Source of the DNA: Rhizobium sp. SEMIA4064
GTDB taxonomy: Bacteria > Pseudomonadota > Alphaproteobacteria > Rhizobiales > Rhizobiaceae
DNA length: 64,000 bases
Reading direction: 5' to 3'
NCBI RefSeq assembly: GCF_003025035.1
Contig: NZ_PYJN01000016.1
Span: 310,001 to 374,000 of the forward strand
Positions within the stretch are counted from its first letter, which is position 1. Each line of letters starts with the position of its first letter. Position numbers and translations under genes: made by a program. Below the pieces are notes generated by a model. It was not told where the DNA came from. It did no database searches and saw only the letters and a program-made list of their open reading frames with translations. This document shows positions 40,269-49,616 of this stretch, one piece after another.

Positions 40269-41096
40269 CTAGCCTCGCGGCGGCACCCCTGCGGTCTCCA
40301 GCATGCCAACCCAAGCGCCCGGCGCCATGCCGAATGCCTTCTTGAAATGCCGGGTCAGATGGCTTTGGTCCGCGAACCCGGTGGCGGCTGCGACTTCGGC
40401 GATCGGTTCGCCATCGGCGATCATCGCCTTGGCCCGCTGCAGCCGCCGCATCAGCAGGAAGCGATGCGGGCTGGTGGCGAAAGCAGCACGGAAATGACGT
40501 GAGAGCGCAAAGCGGTCGAGGCCGGTGATGCGCTCCAGTTCCTCCGAGCGGACGCCACGCATGGCATGCGCTTCCAGATAATCGCGCGCTGTCTTCACTT
40601 GGCTCCAGGCAACGCTTCCCAACGGCTTTTGCGGCAGGCGCGCATGTGAGGCGAGCCCTGCAGCAACCCGTGAGACGAAATCATCGACGAAGAGTTCATC
40701 CAGCTCGCGGTCGAGTTCGCCAAGTGCTGCCAGCAGCAGGCCGGCGAGACGATCATCCTCGACCACGGGATCATCGACAAAGGGCAGGCCGATGCGCGCC
40801 GCTTCGAGACATTGCATCAGCATCGACGGTTCGAGATAGAGCATGCGGTAGAGCAATCCGTCGTCGGTCGCGGCACCGCCATCATGCAGCTCGTCCGGAT
40901 GCAGGACGATCACCCGGCCCGGCAGGCTGTAGCGCCGCTCGCCGCGATAGCTGAAGGCCTGCACGCCGCGGATGGTGACGCCGAGCGCATAGGTATCGTG
41001 CCGGTGCGGCTCGAACGCGTCGCCACGAAATTGCGCCTGAATGCGCTCGATACCGGGATAAGCGGGTGCGGATACGATGCGGTTTGCTTCCGGCAT
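40269..41096 (-). CDS. AraC-family transcriptional regulator
   Basis: The 275-residue protein has an N-terminal AraC ligand-binding cupin (DAFEPHRHDTYALGVTIRGVQAFSYRGERRYSLPGRVIVLHPDELHDGGAA). Two C-terminal HTHs follow (SEELERITGLDRFALSRHFRAAFATSPHRFLLMRRLQRAKAM, then PIAEVAAATGFADQSHLTRHFKKAFGMAPGAWV). I chose the ATG at 41096 so that a 90-base promoter region lies before the divergent DUF2000 gene. Upstream in-frame starts at 41171 and 41186 would overlap it. The likely target is the divergent DUF2000 gene. Confidence 0.85.
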   Translation of the reverse strand: MPEANRIVSAPAYPGIERIQAQFRGDAFEPHRHDTYALGVTIRGVQAFSYRGERRYSLPGRVIVLHPDELHDGGAATDDGLLYRMLYLEPSMLMQCLEAARIGLPFVDDPVVEDDRLAGLLLAALGELDRELDELFVDDFVSRVAAGLASHARLPQKPLGSVAWSQVKTARDYLEAHAMRGVRSEELERITGLDRFALSRHFRAAFATSPHRFLLMRRLQRAKAMIADGEPIAEVAAATGFADQSHLTRHFKKAFGMAPGAWVGMLETAGVPPRG

Positions 41097-41185
41097 CGTG
41101 CACGAACGTTCAAGACCTTCGAAGATATGGCCGGCAACATCCTCGCGCAAAAGCTCATTCCCAGACTGCATAAGAGAGATCACCA

Positions 41186-41593
41186 ATGTTCAATACCAAA
41201 ATCGCGATCATTCTGCGAAGCAATCTTGCATCCTGGCAAAAACTGAACGTGACCGCCTTCCTATCGAGCGGCATTGTCGGTCAGTTTCCTGACGTCATCG
41301 GCGAGCCCTATCGAGACCGCGCCGGCAACCTCTACAACGCGCTATCGATCCAGCCGATGATCGTCCTATCCGCCGACGAAGAGATGATGAGCACGATTCA
41401 TCGCCGGTCGCTGGAGCGAAATGTCACCTCCTCGATCTTCATCGAGGAAATGTTTTCGACCGGTCATGATGTCGCCAATCGCGCCGTCTTCTCCGAATTT
41501 GCGCCCGAGGACGCCAAAGTGGTCGGCATAGCATTGCGCGCGGACAAGAAGATCGTCGACAAGATCACCAAGGGCGCGACGATGCATTCGTGA
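41186..41593 (+). CDS. DUF2000 family protein
   Basis: The 135-residue protein (KIAIILRSNLASWQKLNVTAFLSSGIVG...YNALSIQPMIVLSADEEMMSTIHRRSLERN...SEFAPEDAKVVGIALRADKKIVDKITKGATMH) matches DUF2000, a small alpha/beta family whose function is not established. Co-occurrence with a divergent AraC regulator suggests a regulated metabolic or stress role. The gene ends before a strong bidirectional terminator. Confidence 0.85.
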   Translation: MFNTKIAIILRSNLASWQKLNVTAFLSSGIVGQFPDVIGEPYRDRAGNLYNALSIQPMIVLSADEEMMSTIHRRSLERNVTSSIFIEEMFSTGHDVANRAVFSEFAPEDAKVVGIALRADKKIVDKITKGATMHS

Positions 41594-41610
41594 ATGGGTT
41601 GCAGTGAAAA

Positions 41611-41644
41611 CAAAACGGCCGGGTCGCAAAACCCGGCCGTTTTG
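41611..41644. terminator. bidirectional terminator between DUF2000 and the OmpA lipoprotein
   Basis: CAAAACGGCCGGGT and ACCCGGCCGTTTTG form a perfect 14-base stem around CGCAAA. A-tracts lie on one arm and T-tracts on the other, so it can work for both convergent genes. Confidence 0.85.
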
Positions 41645-41664
41645 TTGGAATAGCCAATGTCAGA

Positions 41665-42333
41665 TCAGCCGTTCTGGGTGATCGGCGCGATCTGGATTTC
41701 GACGCGGCGGTTCTGCGAACGACCGGCCTCGCTGGCGTTGGTGGCGACCGGCTGGCTCGGGCCGAAGCCGACGGCGGACATGCGGCGCTGGTCGATGCCC
41801 TGGCTGCCGAGGTAGCTCGCAACCGAATCGGCGCGGCGTTCGGACAGATCCTGGTTATGCTGCAGGCTGCCGGTCGAATCCGTATGGCCGTTGACGTCGA
41901 TCAGCGTCCGGTTGAACTTGCGAAGCACGATCGCGACCGAATTCAGCGTCGAGAAGAATTCCGGCTTGATCGCATCCTGGTCGATGTCGAAGGTAATGGC
42001 CGACGGCATGTTGAGGATGATGCGGTCGCCGACGCGCGTCACCGAGACGCCCGTGCCCTGCAACTGCGCACGCAGCTCAGATTCCTGCTGGTCCATATAG
42101 TTGCCGATGCCGGCACCTGCGAGCGCGCCTACGCCGGCGCCGATCAGCGCCGCATTGCGGCGCGATGCCGGCGAGTGGCCGATGAGGAGGCCGGCAACCG
42201 CACCGACGCCAGCGCCGATCGCGGCACCGCCCGCCGTGTTGGATACTTTCTGCTCGCCCGTATAGGGGTCAGTTGTCGTACATGCATTGAGAAAGGCTGC
42301 CGAGACGGCAAGGATGGCAAATTTCTTGATCAT
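41665..42333 (-). CDS. OmpA-family outer membrane lipoprotein (Pal/YiaD-like)
   Basis: The 222-residue protein has a lipoprotein signal (AAFLNAC, lipobox cysteine about residue 18). A glycine-zipper stretch follows (AGGAAIGAGVGAVAGLLIGH...NAALIGAGVGALAGAGIGNYMD), which may span or perturb a membrane. The C-terminal OmpA domain has NGHTDSTGSLQHNQDLSERRADSVASYL and RRVEIQI, which binds peptidoglycan. It anchors the outer membrane to the cell wall. The terminator downstream is shared with DUF2000. Confidence 0.88.
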   Translation of the reverse strand: MIKKFAILAVSAAFLNACTTTDPYTGEQKVSNTAGGAAIGAGVGAVAGLLIGHSPASRRNAALIGAGVGALAGAGIGNYMDQQESELRAQLQGTGVSVTRVGDRIILNMPSAITFDIDQDAIKPEFFSTLNSVAIVLRKFNRTLIDVNGHTDSTGSLQHNQDLSERRADSVASYLGSQGIDQRRMSAVGFGPSQPVATNASEAGRSQNRRVEIQIAPITQNG

Positions 42334-42536
42334 AGAATCGTCGCTCTCCGGTTCGATGGTCCGCAGGAGATATGAAGCATTGCGGCAATATGATGAAGCG
42401 GAATCTTCGCCTACCCACTGCCGATCTGCCGGCACCTTGTTCCGGAGCGTTTTCTCCCCAATTTATGGCTTGCAGGGAACAGGATTCGCTTCGCCGATCC
42501 CTCTCTATTCCCGTTGAAATCCAAAGCGTTACGTGA

Positions 42537-43550
42537 TTAGAGGTTCTGGAAGAGCTGTCTCAACGTATCGAAGCTCGCATTGGCAATCGACAACGATTGC
42601 AGCCCCAATTGCTGCTGCGTCTGCAGCGCCAATACCCTGCTTGATTGCTTCTCCATATCGGCATCGACCAGCTTGCCGACGCCGCTGGTGAGCGAATCAC
42701 TGAGATTGCTGGCAAATTGGCTTTGCAGACTGACACGCGATTCCAACGAGCCGAAAGCCGATCCAATAGTGTTCAGTTGATTCAGCATGGCGGTGACCGT
42801 GTTGACCATGTCGGTCAAAGCGCCCTGCGTCGTATTGGCGTCGAGCGAGATTTGCACCTGCCCGCTAGTGTCGCCGTTTTGGCTGCTGATCAGCACATAG
42901 TTTTGGGCCGCTCCCGCTTCCGTCGCAAAAGCGGTGGAGGTAAGCACGCCATAGCCGCCGGTGCCACTTGACTGATCGTCGATCAAGTATCGTGCATCCG
43001 CCGATACGATGGTGCCGCTGGTGGAGCTGACACCCTCATAATTCAGCATGCCGATCGAAACCGTGCCATCGGTATGATGGATGAGGGAGCCCGGGATCTC
43101 ATGCGGCTCGGTCGGATCCTCACCGTCCTGGAGCACGACCCAGTTGACTCCGTTGAAGCTCGTGGACTGGCCGACGCTGCGAAGCTGGTCCTTGAGTTCG
43201 CTGATCTCGTCGTTGAGTTTGGTCTTATCGACGCTGCCCTCGTAGGCCGTCACCAATTTCGACCTGATCTGAGTGACGATGTCGATGGCGCTGTTGACGC
43301 CCGTGGAAGCGGTACTGACAGTGGCCGTGGCAAGCCCAAGTGCGTCCTGCACGGCTGAGACGGCGCCGATATCTGTGCGCGTCAGTGTCGAGATCGTCCA
43401 ATAGGTGGCGTTGTCCTTAGCAGTCTGCACACGCAGACCGGACGACATCTGGCGCTGTGCGACATTCAGATTCGCCTGTGTGTTTCGAAGGACTTCAAGG
43501 GCTGTATTGACAGGGGAACTCACCCTTATGAAGGTCGAAAAAATACTCAC
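42537..43550 (-). CDS. flagellin-like protein outside any flagellar cluster
   Basis: The 337-residue protein has the flagellin N-terminal D0/D1 pattern (LRNTQANLNVAQRQMSSGLRVQTAKDNATYWTISTLTR) and the C-terminal one (GSLESRVSLQSQFASNLSDSLTSGVGKLVDADMEKQSSRVLALQTQQQLGLQSLSIANASFDTLRQLF). The variable middle is about 190 residues. It begins with a GTG. No flagellar gene adjoins it, and an OmpA lipoprotein and uvrD are its neighbours. Rhizobia carry several flagellins, and this one may be a minor filament or a divergent paralogue. Confidence 0.85.
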   Translation of the reverse strand: MSIFSTFIRVSSPVNTALEVLRNTQANLNVAQRQMSSGLRVQTAKDNATYWTISTLTRTDIGAVSAVQDALGLATATVSTASTGVNSAIDIVTQIRSKLVTAYEGSVDKTKLNDEISELKDQLRSVGQSTSFNGVNWVVLQDGEDPTEPHEIPGSLIHHTDGTVSIGMLNYEGVSSTSGTIVSADARYLIDDQSSGTGGYGVLTSTAFATEAGAAQNYVLISSQNGDTSGQVQISLDANTTQGALTDMVNTVTAMLNQLNTIGSAFGSLESRVSLQSQFASNLSDSLTSGVGKLVDADMEKQSSRVLALQTQQQLGLQSLSIANASFDTLRQLFQNL

Positions 43551-44006
43551 GACACATGAACTCCGGACGCAACGATACGCAACAAGTACAAGGAGACATT
43601 GGAACCATGCCGCGGGCGCTCATGCGCGCGGGCCGACCAAGGTCGGCGAAGGTTGAGCCCGGCAAAAAACAGCGCCTGAAACTCGAGCGGTTACAGGTGC
43701 CTATGATTAGCAATCACGCTTAATAAAGCGATAATTGAAACAGACAATTTACCATAAATCGCCCCTCGACCCGAAAATGGTTATCTCGTTCAGGTTGCGA
43801 TCATTCCACCGCCCTGAGCTTGGCCGCCCTTCGCGCGCAATGCGGAGGCCAACATCTCTTCGCGCAACCGCCGCCCCTCCTGCGACGGCGATTTCGGGCT
43901 GCCAAACGGTTATTGAACGGCCGGAACACTCAGAAATGTGCACTTTTTGTTCTATTTACCGGCCGTTTCTTTTGCCTTTCAGGGCAGAATCATTACATTG
44001 AGCCGC
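43551..44006. other. divergent gap between the flagellin-like gene and uvrD
   Basis: This 456-base gap contains no ORF I trust. It is AT-richer around 43700-43790 and should hold both promoters. I saw no named site. Confidence 0.4.
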
Positions 44007-46469
44007 ATGACTATCGGACATGACGACATTCCCTTCTTTGACGAGGAGCCGGAGCACCTGGCCCCGCGTCGGCCTGCCCCTGCCCCCAGCGCCGGTGGCG
44101 GTATTGCGGCCCGCGCCATGGCTGCGCGCGATAGCGGCCGCCGGCCCGACTATCTCGCTGGCCTCAACCCGGAGCAGGCGGAAGCGGTCGAGACGCTGGA
44201 TGGGCCTGTGCTGGTGCTCGCGGGCGCCGGCACTGGCAAAACGCGGGTGCTGACGACCCGCATCGCTCATATCCTGTCCACCAACCGCGCCTTCCCCTCG
44301 CAGATCCTCGCCGTCACCTTCACCAACAAGGCCGCCCGCGAGATGAAGGAGCGTATCGCCCTGCTCGTCGGCGGCGCTGTCGAGGGCATGCCGTGGCTCG
44401 GCACGTTCCATTCGATCGGCGTCAAGCTGCTGCGCCGTCACTCCGAGCTGGTCGGCCTCTCCTCGAGCTTCACCATTCTCGACACCGACGATGTCGTGCG
44501 TTTGCTCAAGCAATTGATCCAAGCCGAGGGCCTAGACGACAAACGTTGGCCGGCTAAGCAATTTGCGGGGATGATCGACACTTGGAAGAACAAGGGCCTC
44601 AGCCCGGCCGACATTCCGGAAGGCGATGCACGCGCCTTTGCCAACGGCAAGGGCCGCGAACTCTATGCCGCCTATCAGGCCCGCCTGAAGACGCTGAACG
44701 CCTGCGACTTCGGCGACCTTTTGCTGCATCCGATCAACATGTTCCGGCAGAATCCTGATATATTGAAGGATTATCACCAGCGCTTCCGCTACATCCTCGT
44801 CGACGAATATCAGGACACCAACACGGCGCAATATATGTGGCTGCGTCTGCTGGCGCAGCGGCCGAAGGGCGAACTGCAAAACGTCTGCTGCGTCGGCGAC
44901 GACGACCAGTCGATCTACGGCTGGCGCGGCGCTGAGGTGGACAATATCCTGCGCTTCGAAAAGGATTTTCCCGGCGCCAAGGTGATCAAGCTTGAGCGCA
45001 ACTATCGCTCCACCGAACATATTCTCGGGGCTGCCGCGCATCTCATCGCCCATAACGAGGGTCGCCTCGGCAAGACGCTGTTCACCGACCGCTCCGACCC
45101 CGACGATATCAAAGTGCAAGTGCACGCCTCCTGGGATTCGGAGGAAGAAGCGCGTGCGATCGGTGAAGAGATCGAGCAGCTTCAGCGCAACAAGCATAAT
45201 CTCAATGATATGGCGATCCTCGTGCGCGCCTCTTTCCAGATGCGCGAATTCGAAGATCGTTTCGTCACGCTGGGCCTGAACTATCGTGTCGTCGGCGGCC
45301 CTCGCTTCTACGAGCGCCTCGAAATCCGCGACGCCATGGCCTATTTCCGCCTCGTCTGCCAGCCGGCCGACGATCTTGCCTTCGAGCGCATCATCAATAC
45401 GCCCAAGCGCGGCCTCGGCGACACCACCGTTCGTGCTTTGCACGATTATGCCCGTGAGCGCGACATTCCGATGCTGGCGGCAGCGGCCGATATCATCGAG
45501 ACGGACGAGATGAAGCCGAAGGCGCGCAAGGCGCTGTTCGACGTCGTGCAGTCCTTCCGTCGCTGGCAGGGCCTGCTTGAAAACACACCGCATACGGAGC
45601 TTGCCGAGCAGATTCTCGAAGAATCCGGCTACACCGACATGTGGAAGAACGACAAATCGGCGGAAGCACCCGGACGGTTGGAAAACCTGAAGGAACTCAT
45701 CCGCTCGATGGATAGTTTCGAATCCATGCGCGGCTTCCTCGAACACGTCGCCCTCGTCATGGACACTGAACAGAACGAGAATCTAGACGCAGTCTCGATC
45801 ATGACGCTGCACTCCGCCAAGGGTCTGGAATTCGACACCGTTTTCCTGCCCGGCTGGGAGGAAGGCCTTTTCCCGCACCAGCGCTCGCTTGACGAAAGCG
45901 GCCGCGCCGGTCTGGAGGAAGAACGCCGCCTCGCCTATGTCGGCCTCACCCGCGCCAAGCGCCGCTGCCACATATGGTTCGTCTCCAACCGCCGCATCCA
46001 CGGCCTCTGGCAATCGACCATCCCTTCGCGCTTTCTCGACGAACTGCCGGAAACCCATGTCGAAGTCGCGGAAGTGGAGCAATCCTATGGCGGTTACGGC
46101 CGCGGCGGCTACGGCCAGTCCCGTTTCGACAAGGCCGATCCCTTCGCCAACTCCTATTCTACCCCCGGCTGGAAACGCGCCCAGGCCAACAAGACCGACG
46201 CCACCCGCGACAACTGGGGCTCCCGCTCCGGCCACGCCGTCGAACGCATCGGCTACGGCGAAAGCGGCCCCAAAACCCGCACCATCGACGGCGAACTCGT
46301 CGCCAAATCCACCTCCGCCGAACCCTCCCGTTTTTCCATCGGCGACCGCGTCTTCCACATCAAGTTCGGCAACGGCAATGTCTCGGAGATCGAAGGCAAC
46401 AAGCTGACGATCGATTTCGATCGCGCCGGGCAGAAACGAGTGTTGGATGGTTTTGTGGAGCGGGTTTGA
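44007..46469 (+). CDS. uvrD: UvrD/PcrA-type DNA helicase
   Basis: The 820-residue superfamily 1A helicase has motif I LAGAGTGKTRVL (residues 71-82), motif Ia VTFTNKAAREM, motif II ILVDEYQDTN, motif III GDDDQSIYGWRGA, motif IV ERNYRS, motif V MTLHSAKGLEFD and motif VI YVGLTRAKRR. The C-terminal Tudor-like segment (FSIGDRVFHIKFGNGNVSEIEG) is typical of UvrD/PcrA. A disordered N-terminal extension of about 50 residues and a Gly/Tyr-rich linker (SYGGYGRGGYGQS) precede it. It works in mismatch and nucleotide excision repair. Confidence 0.93.
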   Translation: MTIGHDDIPFFDEEPEHLAPRRPAPAPSAGGGIAARAMAARDSGRRPDYLAGLNPEQAEAVETLDGPVLVLAGAGTGKTRVLTTRIAHILSTNRAFPSQILAVTFTNKAAREMKERIALLVGGAVEGMPWLGTFHSIGVKLLRRHSELVGLSSSFTILDTDDVVRLLKQLIQAEGLDDKRWPAKQFAGMIDTWKNKGLSPADIPEGDARAFANGKGRELYAAYQARLKTLNACDFGDLLLHPINMFRQNPDILKDYHQRFRYILVDEYQDTNTAQYMWLRLLAQRPKGELQNVCCVGDDDQSIYGWRGAEVDNILRFEKDFPGAKVIKLERNYRSTEHILGAAAHLIAHNEGRLGKTLFTDRSDPDDIKVQVHASWDSEEEARAIGEEIEQLQRNKHNLNDMAILVRASFQMREFEDRFVTLGLNYRVVGGPRFYERLEIRDAMAYFRLVCQPADDLAFERIINTPKRGLGDTTVRALHDYARERDIPMLAAAADIIETDEMKPKARKALFDVVQSFRRWQGLLENTPHTELAEQILEESGYTDMWKNDKSAEAPGRLENLKELIRSMDSFESMRGFLEHVALVMDTEQNENLDAVSIMTLHSAKGLEFDTVFLPGWEEGLFPHQRSLDESGRAGLEEERRLAYVGLTRAKRRCHIWFVSNRRIHGLWQSTIPSRFLDELPETHVEVAEVEQSYGGYGRGGYGQSRFDKADPFANSYSTPGWKRAQANKTDATRDNWGSRSGHAVERIGYGESGPKTRTIDGELVAKSTSAEPSRFSIGDRVFHIKFGNGNVSEIEGNKLTIDFDRAGQKRVLDGFVERV

Positions 46470-46537
46470 GGGTTGTTGCAGGCATCTGCCGCATCAATCA
46501 TCTGCTTCGTCAACGCAATACACTTTGCCCCGCCGAC

Positions 46538-47449
46538 CTAGGGTACATGCTCCATCATGATTTGCGTGTGCAACATCGGCGCTTCGCTTCCAAAGTAAGT
46601 CTTCAGTAGCGGCAGAAAATCGTCTGATAGATAAAAATCCGTGAGCGCACGGTCGACCACTAGGCGGAAGTCGGCATCGTCGCGCCTCAGAGCGATTGCA
46701 TATGGTTCGTGCGTGAACAGGCGATCGCCGACTTCGAGCAAGGACGGATCGTGCGCGCGCTGGGCCAAGCTCATCAACAGCACCCGATCGGCAAAATAGG
46801 CGTCGATCTTATGTTCCTCCAGCGCCTTAAGTCCGTCTTCGTGCGTGTCGAAATCGGCGATCCGAGTTTTCGACGTCTCGATGCTGCGCGCCTCGCGCAA
46901 TATTGCATCCGTCGTGGTGTTTGCGCGCACACCAATGACGCTGGTGGATGCGGCACGCTGGCTGACGGAACGAACGGCGGGCGTGTCGAGAAATAGCGCG
47001 TGCAGATAGTCGGGCGAGTCCTTGCGCAACAGGGCGCTCGCCCCGGTCAGGAAGATTGGCTGTGAGAAATCAACGAGTTTCCGCCTCTCCAGATTGACGG
47101 TGATAGCCCCACAAAGCAGGTCGATCTGACCGTTCTTGACAGCGTCGAAACCATTGGCCAGCGTCATTTCTACATATTCGCGCTTTAACTGCGGAACCGC
47201 ATGCTCGATTTCGTCGGCGACCTTGCCGCAGAGGTCGATGGCATATCCCGTCGGCTTTTCATTCGGCTTGCTGGAGGAAAACGGTGCCTCGTCGGCGATG
47301 TAGCCGATGCGCAGGGTTGTATGCTGGTGAAGCGTGTCGAGCGTCCCGGCGCTGGCTCCGCAGACCGAAAAGAAAACGGCAAGGCCCGTCAGCAGCAACC
47401 TTCTCATGCGCTTGGCCAGACCTGTATGCGGGGGCAACGGCACCAGCAT
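46538..47449 (-). CDS. periplasmic substrate-binding protein, amino acid type (orphan)
   Basis: The 303-residue protein has an N-terminal signal sequence (ending near CGASAG) and a family 3 solute-binding domain (LRIGYIADEAPFSSSKPNEKPTGYAIDLCGKVADEIEH, then NGQIDLLCGAITVNLERRKLVDFSQPIF). No permease or ATPase genes are next to it. It may serve a distant transporter or act as a sensory binding protein. The upstream GAGG sequence supports the ATG at 47449. An ATG at 47407 would give a more usual signal length. Confidence 0.8.
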   Translation of the reverse strand: MLVPLPPHTGLAKRMRRLLLTGLAVFFSVCGASAGTLDTLHQHTTLRIGYIADEAPFSSSKPNEKPTGYAIDLCGKVADEIEHAVPQLKREYVEMTLANGFDAVKNGQIDLLCGAITVNLERRKLVDFSQPIFLTGASALLRKDSPDYLHALFLDTPAVRSVSQRAASTSVIGVRANTTTDAILREARSIETSKTRIADFDTHEDGLKALEEHKIDAYFADRVLLMSLAQRAHDPSLLEVGDRLFTHEPYAIALRRDDADFRLVVDRALTDFYLSDDFLPLLKTYFGSEAPMLHTQIMMEHVP

Positions 47450-47825
47450 TATCCTCGTCTCCGAAAAACGGATGATCGCAAGAGCTGAAAAAGCAGATTA
47501 TGGCTTCGCGTTCATTTGTCAATCGCGGACACCTCAGCGACGTTGGTGGGAAAAACACCTCTGTTTCCCGAGATTCACCAGATGTCTTCGATGTCCGGCA
47601 TGTCGCCGCGGACCGTCAGCAGCCTCGACATCTGGCGCGTCGCCACATACCGCCCCGATTGTCCGGCGCACTTCAAGCATTCCCGGGGACCGCCCAAGCC
47701 ACAAGCCCGCATAGCCCCTCGAAAACCATCGCGCCCCACCTTATATTCAGTGTGAGCATAAAAAGCTTGATCCCCAGCGCAACGCTTGGCATCGTTGCAA
47801 TGCAACAAAGATGGAAAGACTGGCC
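47450..47825. other. gap between the orphan binding protein and pncA
   Basis: The gap is 376 bases. Open frames here are short and lack ribosome sites. It should include the divergent promoters. I recognised no specific element. Confidence 0.4.
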
Positions 47826-48449
47826 ATGAAAGCACTGCTGCTGATCGACATCCAGAACGGTTTCTGCCCCGGCGGCAATCTGCCGGTGCCCGATGGGAAT
47901 CGGGTGGTGCCCGTCGCCAACAGGCTGATCGACAGCGACAAATACGATATGGTCCTCGCTTCGCAAGACTGGCATCCCGCCGGCCACGGCAGCTTTGCCT
48001 CCGCCCATCCCGGCAAGAAGCCCTTCGAAATGGGCATACTCTCCGGCAAGCGGCAAATGATGTGGCCGGATCATTGCGTCCAAAATACCGAAGACGCCAT
48101 GCTTCATCCCGAACTGAATGCCGACGGAATCGACTTCATCCAACAGAAGGGTCAGAATCCTGCTGTCGATAGCTATTCCGCCTTCCGCGACAATGATCAC
48201 ACGGCTTTCACCGGTCTTGCCACGCATCTGCTCGCCGAGGGCGTTACCCAGCTCGACCTCTGCGGGCTCGCGACCGATTACTGCGTGAAATTCTCGGCTC
48301 TGGACGCCGTTGAAATGCTGCCGGGTGTAAAGGTCCGCTTCATCGAGGATGCTAGCCGTGGCATCGATCCTGCCGGCGTTGAGGCTGCGATCGACGAAAT
48401 GCGGACACGCGGCGTTGCCATCATCGACAGCAAAGAAGCGCTTGCCTAA
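47826..48449 (+). CDS. pncA: nicotinamidase / pyrazinamidase PncA
   Basis: The 207-residue cysteine hydrolase has the PncA layout: catalytic Asp8 (LLIDIQNGFCPGG), the metal site Asp-His-His in SQDWHPAGHGSF, the catalytic Lys in GKRQMMWPDHC and the nucleophilic Cys in CGLATDYCVKFSALDAV. It converts nicotinamide to nicotinate for NAD salvage. A GGAAAG site lies eight bases before the ATG. The gene has its own promoter region upstream and is single. Confidence 0.95.
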   Translation: MKALLLIDIQNGFCPGGNLPVPDGNRVVPVANRLIDSDKYDMVLASQDWHPAGHGSFASAHPGKKPFEMGILSGKRQMMWPDHCVQNTEDAMLHPELNADGIDFIQQKGQNPAVDSYSAFRDNDHTAFTGLATHLLAEGVTQLDLCGLATDYCVKFSALDAVEMLPGVKVRFIEDASRGIDPAGVEAAIDEMRTRGVAIIDSKEALA

Positions 48450-48530
48450 AATTCCTCCTATCGAGCTAAACCTTCCCTAAAGAAAATAGCGCAAACTATT
48501 CCCGGTATTGAAGATATTGGGACATTTCGC

Positions 48531-49616
48531 GTGCAGTCGATCACCATCAACGGTCGTTTCCTCAGCCAGCCTTTGTCGGGCGTGCAACGTTTCGCCCGCG
48601 AGCTGACACTGGCGCTGGATCGCAAGATCGCCTCCGGCGCCGTTCCGGCGGCGCTGAAGGGCATCAACTGGCGGCTCGCCGTGCCGCGCGATACGCCCGT
48701 CGATATCGGGCTCTCGGCCATCTCGGTCGACGCCTTCAGCTCCGGTCCCGGCCATGTCTGGGAGCAGACGGCGCTGCTCGCCCGTTCCCGCGGCGGCCGG
48801 CTGATCGGCTTCGGCGGCAGCGGCCCGCTGTTGCATCGCCGCCAGGCCGTGGTCATCCATGACGTCACGATCTTCCGTCATCCCCAATCCTTCAAGCGCA
48901 GCTATCGCCTGCTGCACGGCGCGCTCGGCTCGGTTCTAACCCGCACCGCAAAGATCGGCACCGTGTCGGAATTCTCGCGCAAGGAATTGGCCTCCGTCTT
49001 CCATGTTCCTACCGACGGCATCGATGTCGTCTACAATGCCGTCGATCATTTCGCCGCCATCGAGCCGGACGAGTCGATCATCCGGCGCCTGGGCCTTAAA
49101 ACGAACGGCTTCTTCCTGCTGGTCGGGACGATGAAGCCGAACAAGAACCTCGATTTCGCCATCCGCGCCTTCGAAGCTCTGCGCGATCCCGATCAGAAGC
49201 TGGTGGTCGTCGGCGGCACCGCGCCGACCGTGTTCAAATCGGATGGCCCCGAATCGAACGATCACATGCTCTTTCCCGGCCGCCTGAGCGATGCGGAAGT
49301 CGCCGCTCTCGAACGCCATGCCACCGCTTTCGTCTTCCCAAGCCTCTATGAAGGTTTCGGCATTCCGCCACTGGAGGCGATGACGCAGGGCTGCCCGGTG
49401 CTCGCCGCCGATATCCCCGCAGTACGCGAAGCCTCCGGCACCGCCGCACTCTATTTCGATCCAACGCAACAGGATGAGCTGGTTGCGGCCATGCGCCGGA
49501 TCGCTGGCGACGAAGCATTGCGTGAAGACCTGCGGCAAAGGGGCCGCGAGAATGTCGCCCGTTTCTCCTGGGACCGCAGCGCCGACCGCGTGCTGTCCAT
49601 GCTGGAAGATCTTTAG
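48531..49616 (+). CDS. glycosyltransferase family 4-type
   Basis: The 361-residue protein starts at GTG and has the GT-B fold of family 4. It shows SGVQRFARELTLAL, the linker GTVSEFSRKELASVF, FFLLVGTMKPNKNLDFAIRAFEAL and the UDP/GDP-sugar E-x7-E site PSLYEGFGIPPLEAM. It probably adds a sugar to a polysaccharide repeat unit. The convergent neighbour is a flippase-like membrane protein, which hints at one exopolysaccharide or O-antigen locus, but the two are not in one operon. Confidence 0.85.
   Translation: MQSITINGRFLSQPLSGVQRFARELTLALDRKIASGAVPAALKGINWRLAVPRDTPVDIGLSAISVDAFSSGPGHVWEQTALLARSRGGRLIGFGGSGPLLHRRQAVVIHDVTIFRHPQSFKRSYRLLHGALGSVLTRTAKIGTVSEFSRKELASVFHVPTDGIDVVYNAVDHFAAIEPDESIIRRLGLKTNGFFLLVGTMKPNKNLDFAIRAFEALRDPDQKLVVVGGTAPTVFKSDGPESNDHMLFPGRLSDAEVAALERHATAFVFPSLYEGFGIPPLEAMTQGCPVLAADIPAVREASGTAALYFDPTQQDELVAAMRRIAGDEALREDLRQRGRENVARFSWDRSADRVLSMLEDL

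Noticed and set aside
43914..43926. LexA-like GAAC-N-GAAC pair before uvrD
   Set aside because: The spacing between GAAC copies is five, not the seven bases of the alphaproteobacterial SOS box.
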